This document shows, piece after piece, positions 1 through 5,154 of a stretch of DNA of 5,162 bases (its first letter is position 1; the number at the start of each line of letters is the position of its first letter). The notes under the pieces were generated by a model. That model did not search any database. It was not told where the DNA came from and saw only the letters and a list, made by a program, of their open reading frames with translations. The position numbers were made by a program, and so were the translations under genes. Source of the stretch: Oceanospirillales bacterium (GTDB lineage: Bacteria > Pseudomonadota > Gammaproteobacteria > Xanthomonadales > SZUA-36); NCBI GenBank assembly GCA_003232965.1, contig QIKG01000287.1, positions 1 through 5,162 on the forward strand, given 5' to 3'.

Positions 1-126
1 CACGGCAATAGTTCGCAGGGCGCTGCTGAACACTTCCGCCGCAAGGGCTTTACCAACATCCACAATGTTACCGGTGGCATCAATGCCTGGTCATTGGAAG
101 TGGATGATTCGGTTGCCCAGTACTAA
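1..126 (+). CDS. glpE: GlpE-like thiosulfate sulfurtransferase (single-domain rhodanese), 3' end only
   Basis: The frame is open from base 1 and stops with TAA at 124-126, giving the last 41 residues. It begins HGNSSQGAAEHF, the active-site loop of GlpE-type rhodaneses (family pattern C-x-H-G-N-S-S-x-G-A-A). The catalytic cysteine should lie two residues before the first one visible, just outside the window. It continues with the usual C-terminal GGINAW block (E. coli GlpE has GGFEAW) and ends shortly after, as the roughly 108-residue family does. Family members move a sulfur atom from thiosulfate to cyanide or other thiophilic acceptors in the cytoplasm; the physiological acceptor is not settled. 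The gene is followed by its own terminator and points towards the xth-prlC operon, so it is a separate transcription unit. The rhodanese call is firm. The symbol rests on the HGNSSQGAA loop alone, so another small rhodanese such as PspE-like remains possible. Confidence 0.82.
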   Translation, partial: HGNSSQGAAEHFRRKGFTNIHNVTGGINAWSLEVDDSVAQY

Positions 127-133
127 ATCACTC

Positions 134-167
134 AGGGACGGTACCTTTTCGATACCGTCCCTTTCTT
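134..167 (+). terminator. Rho-independent terminator of the glpE-like gene
   Basis: A perfect 10-bp stem, AGGGACGGTA (134-143) pairing with TACCGTCCCT (153-162), encloses a 9-base loop and is followed by TTCTT (163-167). It starts 8 bases after the glpE-like stop codon. On the minus strand no T-run follows the stem, so it serves plus-strand transcription and does not look bidirectional. Confidence 0.85.
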
Positions 168-181
168 ATAGATTGAATTCT

Positions 182-230
182 GCGTTAGCCGCAGGCTGAA
201 CGCCAGCGCCTGTGGCAAAGTGCGGTTTTT
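182..230. other. Intergenic hairpin-forming element with an AAAGTGCGGT word
   Basis: Two competing hairpins share bases. The first pairs 182-190 with 194-203 (GCGTTAGCC against GGCT and AACGC, one bulged G at 198, 3-base loop). The second pairs 188-196 with 208-216 (GCCGCAGGC against GCCTGTGGC, one G-U pair, 11-base loop). AAAGTGCGGT follows at 217-226 and runs into TTTTT. It lies between convergent glpE-like and xth genes, so it may act as a weak backup terminator or be a REP-like repeat. Only one copy is in the window, so repeat status is untested. Confidence 0.35.
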
Positions 231-299
231 AATCCGTTTTGTTTTGAAAATTGGAGAAAACTGGAACAATATCCAAAAAAAACACACCACGATGAAAAT

Positions 300-1067
300 T
301 TAAAGATCGAACTCTGCAATCACCGGGGTATGGTCTGAGGGTCTTTCTTGGCGGCGGGGTTCTTTGTCTATGTAGGCGGCGACGCAGACATCTGCCATTG
401 CCTTTGATGCCAGTACCAGATCAATACGTAAGCCCATGTTGCGGCGGAAGGCGGCTTGGCGGTAATCCCACCAACTCCATTGTTTTTCTTTTTGCTCAAA
501 CATGCGGAAAGTATCACTAAGCCCGAAATCCATAATTCGTTGCAAGGCCGCTCGCTCTTCAACTGAGCAGAGAATTTTATCCTTCCAGCTTTCCGGGTCA
601 TGCACATCTCTATCTTCCGGAGCAATATTGAAATCCCCCAGCACGACCACTTTTTCATAGCGCTGCATCTCCGCTTCGATAAATTTTGTTACCTGCTCTA
701 GCCAGTGCATTTTATAGGCAAACTTTTCTGAACCCACTTCAGAGCCGTTAACCACATACAGATCAATTATCCGCACATCGTTGACAGTAACTGCCAGTAT
801 CCGGCGTTGTGGGTCATCCAGACCGGGTATATCCGTTACCGGGTCAATGGCTTCCTGCTTAGTTAGCACCGCCACGCCGTTATAGGTTTTCTGCCCGGCA
901 TAAACTGACTGATAACCTACTTCCGCAATCGCCTCCAACGGATATTTATCATCCGTCATTTTAGTTTCTTGCAAAGCAAGTACATCCGGCTGGGCTACTT
1001 CCAGCCAGGCTTGCACATGCGGCAGGCGTACATTTAATGAATTCACATTCCAGCTGGCTATTTTCAT
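300..1067 (-). CDS. xth: Exodeoxyribonuclease III (AP endonuclease family 1, XthA type)
   Basis: The 255-residue protein spans the complete exonuclease III fold (E. coli Xth is 268). Catalytic and metal positions are all present: N7 in SWNVNSL, E34 in LQETK, Y104 in LYVVNG, D145 and N147 in GDFNIAP, D216 in RIDLVLA, and the D245-H246 pair in SDHTP. The family signature WSWWDYR is at 197-203. Known members are Mg-dependent cytosolic enzymes that cut DNA 5' of abasic sites, clear blocked 3' ends and degrade duplex DNA 3' to 5' in base-excision repair. The start is fixed by an AGGAG ribosome binding site (complement of 1075-1079) with a 7-base spacer. The start codon overlaps the prlC stop as ATGA, so the gene is downstream in a coupled prlC-xth operon. 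No convincing terminator follows; there is only an 8-base T tract on the minus strand (complement of 275-282). Whether it is mainly an AP endonuclease or an exonuclease cannot be read from the sequence. Confidence 0.96.
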   Translation of the reverse strand: MKIASWNVNSLNVRLPHVQAWLEVAQPDVLALQETKMTDDKYPLEAIAEVGYQSVYAGQKTYNGVAVLTKQEAIDPVTDIPGLDDPQRRILAVTVNDVRIIDLYVVNGSEVGSEKFAYKMHWLEQVTKFIEAEMQRYEKVVVLGDFNIAPEDRDVHDPESWKDKILCSVEERAALQRIMDFGLSDTFRMFEQKEKQWSWWDYRQAAFRRNMGLRIDLVLASKAMADVCVAAYIDKEPRRQERPSDHTPVIAEFDL

Positions 1068-1080
1068 TGGTTTTCTCCTA
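1064..1080 (-). promoter_or_regulatory. Coupled prlC stop / xth start with internal ribosome binding site
   Basis: On the minus strand the text reads TAGGAGAAAACCAATGA. AGGAG lies 7 bases before the xth ATG, and the prlC stop TGA shares three bases with that ATG, giving a 4-base ATGA overlap (1064-1067). The ribosome binding site is inside the last codons of prlC, which is the classic arrangement for translational coupling. Coupling itself is inferred. Confidence 0.8.
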
Positions 1081-2968
1081 TTCCATAGGCGGCTAACAGC
1101 GGCGCTATGCGCGGGGCACGACCACGGAAAGCCGCGAACGACTCTGCCGCCGGGCGCGAAGCACCTACCGCAAGCACTTCATCACGGAAGTCAGCGCCGG
1201 TTTGGGGGTTAAATATTCCCTCTTCCAAAAAGCGGGAAAAGGCATCTTCCGATAACAACTCCGCCCACAGGTAACTATAGTAACCGGCAGCGTAACCTCC
1301 GGCGAATAAATGACCGAAACTACACAGCATACGGTTATATTCCGGCATTGGAGTAACGCCAACTTGGTTGTGAACTTCAGCCATCAACTGGTTGGGATCC
1401 AACGGGCTCTGGCTATCAAATTCCAGATGCAGGCGCATATCGGTAATTGCAAATTCCAGTTGGCGTACCAACTGCATAGCCTTTTGAAAGTGTCTGGCCT
1501 TGCGCATCCGCGTCAATAATTCTTCCGGCAGGGCCTCGCCTGTCTGGTAGTGCCGAGCAAAGCGATCGAGTGCGGGCTTTTCCCAACACCAGTTTTCCAG
1601 TATCTGACTGGGTAGTTCAACTGCATCCCACTCAACCCCGTTGATACCGCCCACTTGAGGCCAGTCAATTCGGGTCAACAAGTGATGCAGGCAATGGCCA
1701 CACTCATGAAACAAGGTTTCTACATCGCCATGACTCAACAAAGAGGGTGTGTCGCCCTGAGGCGGGGCAAAATTACAGGTAAGGAATGCTACCGGCAGCT
1801 GGGTTTTATCATCTGCCAGCTGATGACGAGAACGGCAGACATCCATCCACGCACCGCTGCGTTTATCATCACGGGCGTAAAGGTCGAGGTAAAGCCCGGC
1901 CATTTCTTCACCCTCAGCAGAGTACACCCGATAATACTCAACATCGGCATGCCAGCTGCTCACGGCATCATCAAGCTTGAAACTGATGCCGTATAGTTGT
2001 TCTACGATATTAAAAAGACCTTCGACCGCAGCCGGTGCGGGAAAGTACGGCTTGATTTGTTGTTCTGATATTGAATAACGCTGCTGGCGAAGTTTTTCCG
2101 ACCAGTAGCCGATATCCCAGGCTTCTAACTGCTGCGGACCGCCTGCTGCCAAAACAAACGCCTGCAAATCTTCAACTTGACTGCGGGCAGCCGGGGTTGC
2201 CTGTTTCACCAGTTGCTGCAAAAACTCCATGACCTCGGCAGAGGAATCCGCCATCCGAGTTTCCAGTGCATATTCTGCATAATCAGAAAAACCAAGCAAT
2301 ACTGCCATTTCCTCTCTTACGCTAAGTATATCCAGCAGTATTTGCTTATTATCGTACTTCTCGCTACCGGTAATCTCCATTTTTTCAGATGCACGGGTAC
2401 TGAAAGCTCGATACATTTGTTCGCGCAAACCGGCATCATCAGCATAGGTCATCACCGCAATGTAAGCCGGATAACTGAGGTTGAGCAAATAGCTGCCAGC
2501 CACCTCCTCTGCCACTTCAGCTAGGCCCTGCAATAAACATAACTCATTTTCTGGCAGACCTGCCAGCTGATCTTTATCGGTAATGAGCTTGCGCCATAGC
2601 TTGGTCGCATCCAGCAGATTATTGGAAAAATCAGATGAAAGCTGGCTCTTTTTTTCAACCAGTTCGCGAAAGCGCTGACCTGCTTTGCCTTCCAGAGCTA
2701 CTCCGGAAAGCTTAAAGTCGCGTAATTCATGTTGAATAATTCGCTGTTGTATCGCATCCAATTGCTGAAATGACGGGCCGTCGCTAAGCTGCTGCCAGCG
2801 TTGATAAAGTTTGTGGTTCTGTCCTCTGCTGGCAAAAAAAGCAGTAATCTTTTCCCGGGCTTTATCGTAAGCCTCACGCAGTTCTTCATTATCCGCTACA
2901 TGGTTCAAATGCGACACCGGTGACCAGTATTCATCCAGCTGCAGAGAAATTGCCAGCTCTGGCATCAC
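1064..2968 (-). CDS. prlC: Oligopeptidase A (M3A zinc metallopeptidase), 5' end disrupted
   Basis: The open part encodes 634 residues; E. coli PrlC has 680. Matching family blocks include SPVSHLN (16-22), SNNLLDATKLW (115-125), YSTR-like FSTRAS (189-194), PYFP (307-310), YLDLYARDDKRSGAWMD (360-376) and FAGGYAAGYYSYLWAE (555-570). The zinc site is H421-E422-x-x-H425 with third ligand E451 in DAVELPSQ; H553, Y559 and Y566 match the substrate-binding His/Tyr set of M3 enzymes. Family members degrade short peptides, including cleaved signal peptides, in the cytoplasm. The open frame can only begin at GTG (2966-2968) or the adjacent ATG (2963-2965). Neither has a good ribosome binding site, and both lie inside the conserved N-terminal region. 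Sequence upstream encodes the missing N-terminus but in a shifted frame (see 2969-3153). So this is either a full-length gene with a sequencing error or a gene damaged at its 5' end. Odd detail: the zinc motif reads HECGHCLHH, where relatives usually have HEFGHGLHH. Confidence 0.88.
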   Translation of the reverse strand: MMPELAISLQLDEYWSPVSHLNHVADNEELREAYDKAREKITAFFASRGQNHKLYQRWQQLSDGPSFQQLDAIQQRIIQHELRDFKLSGVALEGKAGQRFRELVEKKSQLSSDFSNNLLDATKLWRKLITDKDQLAGLPENELCLLQGLAEVAEEVAGSYLLNLSYPAYIAVMTYADDAGLREQMYRAFSTRASEKMEITGSEKYDNKQILLDILSVREEMAVLLGFSDYAEYALETRMADSSAEVMEFLQQLVKQATPAARSQVEDLQAFVLAAGGPQQLEAWDIGYWSEKLRQQRYSISEQQIKPYFPAPAAVEGLFNIVEQLYGISFKLDDAVSSWHADVEYYRVYSAEGEEMAGLYLDLYARDDKRSGAWMDVCRSRHQLADDKTQLPVAFLTCNFAPPQGDTPSLLSHGDVETLFHECGHCLHHLLTRIDWPQVGGINGVEWDAVELPSQILENWCWEKPALDRFARHYQTGEALPEELLTRMRKARHFQKAMQLVRQLEFAITDMRLHLEFDSQSPLDPNQLMAEVHNQVGVTPMPEYNRMLCSFGHLFAGGYAAGYYSYLWAELLSEDAFSRFLEEGIFNPQTGADFRDEVLAVGASRPAAESFAAFRGRAPRIAPLLAAYGIGENQ

Positions 2969-3153
2969 TAGTGATTCCCAACTCAGTTCATCAGCGGCAA
3001 TATTTTCCAGTGAATCAAGGCATTGCTGATATGTATCGAGCAGGCATTCAACATCCGCTATATGGTTGTTGCAGTAATAGACTCGAAATCCGGTAGCGTA
3101 AGCTTGTTGTGGGCTGGTTGGCCATTTGGTTTTACTGATCTAGTTTCACGCAT
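2969..3153 (-). pseudogene. prlC: Displaced N-terminal coding region of prlC (frameshifted)
   Basis: Directly upstream of the prlC open frame, and in the same frame, translation gives HIADVECLLDTYQQ followed by CLDSLENIAADELSWESL (2969-3064). This fits the E. coli PrlC N-terminus (PEHVVPAV, then the TWENL block before FSPVSHLN). The frame has no ATG, GTG or TTG before a stop at 3140-3142. The residues that should precede it, LTLPDFESIT (compare ELPPFSKIL), lie in another frame. That second frame opens at ATG 3151-3153 (MRETRSVKPNG) and stops at TAG 3058-3060. Joining the two between about 3062 and 3069 by a -1 shift, or by removing two bases, restores an unbroken protein of about 695 residues aligned to E. 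coli PrlC without gaps across the joint. No canonical slippery heptamer is present, so programmed frameshifting is unlikely. A real indel or a sequence error is the simplest reading. Confidence 0.7.
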
Positions 3154-3302
3154 AGGTATTACATTCGACACTGGGTGTTAAAGGCTGCTGATAGTAGCAT
3201 GCGGGCAGGGTAAATAGGAGCTGGCTAGAGTAATAGCAAATAGAACCCCAACAATGGTGTTTTCAGCATGGTCAGACTATGATTTATCCGCTGAGAAGCG
3301 GG
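3154..3302. other. Non-coding gap upstream of prlC
   Basis: No supported gene is seen here. It should contain the minus-strand promoter of the prlC-xth operon, but only weak matches appear, such as TTGCTA and TATTTA 17 bases apart on the minus strand (about 3208-3236). A short hairpin, CCGCT-gaga-AGCGG (3288-3301), sits just after the stop codon of the phosphatase-like fragment. It lacks a T-run, so it is a poor terminator candidate. Confidence 0.35.
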
Positions 3303-3530
3303 CTAACTTCCGTGAGGGCTGCAGTACCACAATGGAACCAGTCGTTCCAATGTGGAGTCACCGCCATGGCTGTAACCCTTGCCGTCAGTGTTCATACGGA
3401 AACCATGGTCTGCAAAAATAAACAAAGGTTTACCAGGGTCTAGGCGCGGTAACAATTGTTTAGCGGCGATGATTAGCTCAGCGGTAACTCTGGCTACTAG
3501 CTCTTCAAAATCCGCGGTGGCTGCATGCAG
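3303..3530 (-). pseudogene. C-terminal remnant of an alkaline phosphatase-superfamily (PglZ-like) protein
   Basis: A 75-codon minus-strand frame runs from an in-frame TAG (3531-3533) to a TAG stop (3303-3305), with no plausible start. It encodes FEELVARVTAELIIAAKQLL, then KPLFIFADHGFRMN, then GKGYSHGGDSTLERLVPLW. A hydrophobic strand ending in DHG, with a later His in a HGG-S-x-E-x-x-VPL segment, is typical of the metal-binding C-terminal half of alkaline phosphatase-superfamily domains, including PglZ domains; in that fold the D-H and the later His bind zinc. Members are phosphodiesterases or phosphatases, and PglZ proteins occur in phage-defence loci, but nothing else of such a locus is visible. 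The preceding 14 codons (3534-3575, VLIVIYLYWESDKK) read like a continuation of the same domain across the stop, suggesting a nonsense mutation. The rest of the gene is missing. The superfamily call is fairly secure; the PglZ label is an inference. Confidence 0.6.
3327..3355. repeat. Imperfect inverted repeat, 12-base arms
   Basis: CCACAATGGAAC (3327-3338) pairs with GTTCCAATGTGG (3344-3355) around a 5-base loop, with a single A-A mismatch (3332/3350). It lies in the part of the phosphatase-like remnant that encodes TLERLVPLW, so coding constraint may explain it. No T-run follows on either strand. Confidence 0.5.
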
Positions 3531-3710
3531 CTATTTCTTATCGGACTCCCAGTACAGATAGATAACTATAAGTACCTACAGTCTTTGGAAAAAACAGCGG
3601 ATCGTTGTGATCGACTGGAAGATTTAGTCATCACCTATGAGCAATATGCTCCTGAACAGAAAAAACTTTATAGTAGGGTCAAGCGACTTAGGAAATATAT
3701 AGACAAGTAA
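3525..3710 (+). CDS. Uncharacterised small ORF, charged helical protein (possible gene fragment)
   Basis: This is a 61-codon plus-strand ORF. Its last 45 or so residues (YKYLQSLEKTADRCDRLEDL, then VITYEQYAPEQKKLYSRVKR, ending RKYIDK) are rich in Lys, Glu, Arg and Tyr and look like an amphipathic helix pair. The opposite strand is broken by stops over the same stretch, apart from one start-less run at the 3' end. The first 15 or so residues overlap the phosphatase-like remnant and look less natural. There is no good ribosome binding site before ATG 3525, and an in-frame TAG lies 8 codons upstream. It may therefore be the 3' end of a larger gene cut at the same junction rather than a complete small gene. 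It converges on the Sel1-like gene, 17 bases away, with only a 5-bp hairpin (3707-3722) between them. I do not recognise the family. Confidence 0.4.
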   Translation: MQLFLIGLPVQIDNYKYLQSLEKTADRCDRLEDLVITYEQYAPEQKKLYSRVKRLRKYIDK

Positions 3711-3727
3711 CCCGGCAGTTACACCGT

Positions 3728-4612
3728 TTAATTTACATCCTCAAATTGAGCCGCAAAACTTTTAGCTCGTTTTAGAATATTGTTATATTTCTTTGTATCC
3801 AGTTGATCAATCATCTTCTGCATATGAGGAGGAACTGGAAGACCGCTGGTTTCTAAAGCTGCCAGAGTATAAAAAATGGCTTTCTCTGGATCAGGGTCTA
3901 CAATACCGCCATACGCGTACAATTCAGCAGATCGTACCAACGCTCCCGGTAATCCCTTTTGCGCCGCATATTCTAAGTACTCTCTACTAGCGGCATTATG
4001 CAGTGCAACCGCATTCGCATTGAGCAGGCGGTGAATCTTGTTTTCACGAAAATCCTTCATGCTCACAAAGGGCGCTGGTGGCGTGTCGATCAGCAACATC
4101 ATTGCCGTCAAGCTGCCATTCTTAGCCGCTTCCAGAAGCAATACATATTTAGCACCAAGACTTGCCCCATACTCAGGCAGACCCGTACCGGGGCAATACT
4201 TCTCTTTATCTTCTTGAAAACGACAATCCTCAGCACTCATCATTAATGCTAGCATAGCATCACCATTGCCTTGGTTAACCAACCTGATAAGACCACGATG
4301 GGCATCCACTATTGGTGTCCGGAAATCCAATACATATTTTATATAGTCTTCATCCAATTCTACTTCAATAAAGTCTGTATCATTATTTGCTTCATTTGCC
4401 ACTCTTGTTTCAGTAGCTTGTTGGCTTTCAAAATCACTATCGGCTAATTTTCTCCTCCCATCCAGCCTTGCATTTTCTGCTGCATCGGGCATGCTTTGAT
4501 CCACAACCGAAGTTTCTTGTTGGGTCAAATCATTATTGGTTTGCGGGAGTGCCCAGAACCACAAGCCTGCCAGTACAGATATGGCCACTATAATAATTAT
4601 GCTAGTTTTCAT
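3728..4612 (-). CDS. Membrane-anchored protein with Sel1/TPR-like repeats, function unknown
   Basis: The 294-residue protein starts with one N-terminal hydrophobic segment (about residues 4-21, after MKT). It has no lipobox cysteine, so it is probably a signal anchor placing the rest in the periplasm. Residues 23-95 are polar, acidic and probably disordered. From about 100 on it is helical with Sel1-like character: LIRLVNQGNGDAMLALM (108-124), LLLEAAKNGSLTAMMLL (158-174) and, closest to the Sel1 consensus, EYLEYAAQKGLPGALVRSAE (211-230) followed by LYAYGGIVDPDPEKAIFY (231-248). Sel1-like repeats are protein-interaction scaffolds, often in envelope or signalling proteins. C130 and C140 could form a disulfide in the periplasm. 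The start is supported by TAAGGG 6 bases upstream (complement of 4619-4624). It follows the secreted cysteine-rich gene by 17 bases on the same strand, so co-transcription is likely. The partner and role are unknown. Confidence 0.78.
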   Translation of the reverse strand: MKTSIIIIVAISVLAGLWFWALPQTNNDLTQQETSVVDQSMPDAAENARLDGRRKLADSDFESQQATETRVANEANNDTDFIEVELDEDYIKYVLDFRTPIVDAHRGLIRLVNQGNGDAMLALMMSAEDCRFQEDKEKYCPGTGLPEYGASLGAKYVLLLEAAKNGSLTAMMLLIDTPPAPFVSMKDFRENKIHRLLNANAVALHNAASREYLEYAAQKGLPGALVRSAELYAYGGIVDPDPEKAIFYTLAALETSGLPVPPHMQKMIDQLDTKKYNNILKRAKSFAAQFEDVN

Positions 4613-4629
4613 ATTAAACCCTTACTCTC

Positions 4630-5154
4630 TCAGTAACCACATTGTAACGGATAAACTAAGCCAGCGGCCAAGTCCAAACCTCCATTGTTATTAGCCGCAC
4701 ATTTCCCAAGTGATAGTAGTTGTATTCCTGGCATATGTACAAATCTGTGGGCCACCAGGGTAACCTTCTGTACAGCTGCTAGAGGTTTGGTCAATATTGA
4801 AGGTTTGAAGGTTTCAGTGGTGCAATTTCCGAGTCCGGGTCCACCAGGAGGAGTAGGATCTAAATCATCAATAGGATCTATCAGCCCACACTGTTGTAGT
4901 GCCTCATAGAAAGCGATTCCTGTAAGCGTACCTGAACTGAAGCATGATGTACATGCTGTAGCAGCTCTTGTGAAAACACAAGCAGTGCAGGCTACTGTAG
5001 CAAGAGCGCCATTTGCAGTGTAATTTAGAATGCCGGCCAAGCAATCGCCATCCCCATCCGTACCTTCAACTCCAGCTGAACCATTTTCTTGTACACTTGC
5101 GTAAAGTGATACAGAACTAAAAACCAAAAACACTACCACCACAAATTTAAACAT
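4630..5154 (-). CDS. Secreted cysteine-rich protein with paired CxxC motifs, function unknown
   Basis: The 174-residue protein has a clear Sec-type signal peptide: MFK, a hydrophobic core to about residue 14, and SLYA with likely cleavage after A19. The mature part has nine cysteines (38, 56, 59, 68, 71, 89, 111, 152, 172). Four are arranged as C-x2-C, eight residues, C-x2-C (56-71) inside two similar ACT-x-C units (ACTAC and ACTSC). That could be a disulfide-bonded knot or a metal knuckle. An acidic and proline-glycine-rich linker (91-109, IDPIDDLDPTPPGGPGLG) separates it from a C-terminal part ending QCGY. No known family is recognised. An odd cysteine count leaves one free for an intermolecular bond. 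The gene is the first of a two-gene unit with the Sel1-like membrane protein. Only 8 bases upstream of its ATG are visible, so its promoter and ribosome binding site cannot be judged, and a longer reading frame starting outside the window cannot be excluded. Confidence 0.7.
   Translation of the reverse strand: MFKFVVVVFLVFSSVSLYASVQENGSAGVEGTDGDGDCLAGILNYTANGALATVACTACVFTRAATACTSCFSSGTLTGIAFYEALQQCGLIDPIDDLDPTPPGGPGLGNCTTETFKPSILTKPLAAVQKVTLVAHRFVHMPGIQLLSLGKCAANNNGGLDLAAGLVYPLQCGY

Noticed and set aside
368..658. 96-codon minus-strand ORF inside xth
   Set aside because: It is a shadow of xth, whose frame has every catalytic motif; this frame shows none and is odd in composition.
1655..2524. 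Plus-strand ORFs opposite prlC (for example 1655-1996 and 2177-2524)
   Set aside because: They lie antisense to well-conserved PrlC blocks, including the zinc site, and have no recognisable motifs or ribosome binding sites.
3060..3070. Programmed -1 frameshift site in prlC
   Set aside because: The joint region has no slippery heptamer and no obvious downstream pseudoknot, and PrlC is not known to use recoding. An indel or sequence error is simpler.
3181..3276. Start-less minus-strand open stretch with hydrophobic residues (TIVGVLFAITLASSYL)
   Set aside because: It is only 32 codons, with stops on both sides and no start or ribosome binding site. It could be a membrane-segment remnant but cannot be supported.
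3379..3561. 60-codon plus-strand ORF starting MPSVFIRK
   Set aside because: It is antisense to the phosphatase-like remnant, whose frame carries the conserved ADHG and HGGDS motifs; the plus frame has no such support.
3707..3722. Bidirectional terminator between the small plus-strand ORF and the Sel1-like gene
   Set aside because: Only a 5-bp stem (GTAAC/GTTAC) with no T-run on either strand; too weak to call.
3793..4246. Plus-strand ORFs opposite the Sel1-like gene
   Set aside because: They are antisense to helical repeat sequence with Sel1 character and have no motifs of their own.
4685..4909. 74-codon plus-strand ORF opposite the cysteine-rich gene
   Set aside because: The minus frame has a convincing signal peptide and ordered cysteines, so this is its shadow.
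4967..4982. Perfect 6-bp hairpin CTTGTG-aaaa-CACAAG
   Set aside because: It is short, inside the coding sequence between the two CxxC units and without a T-run; likely incidental.
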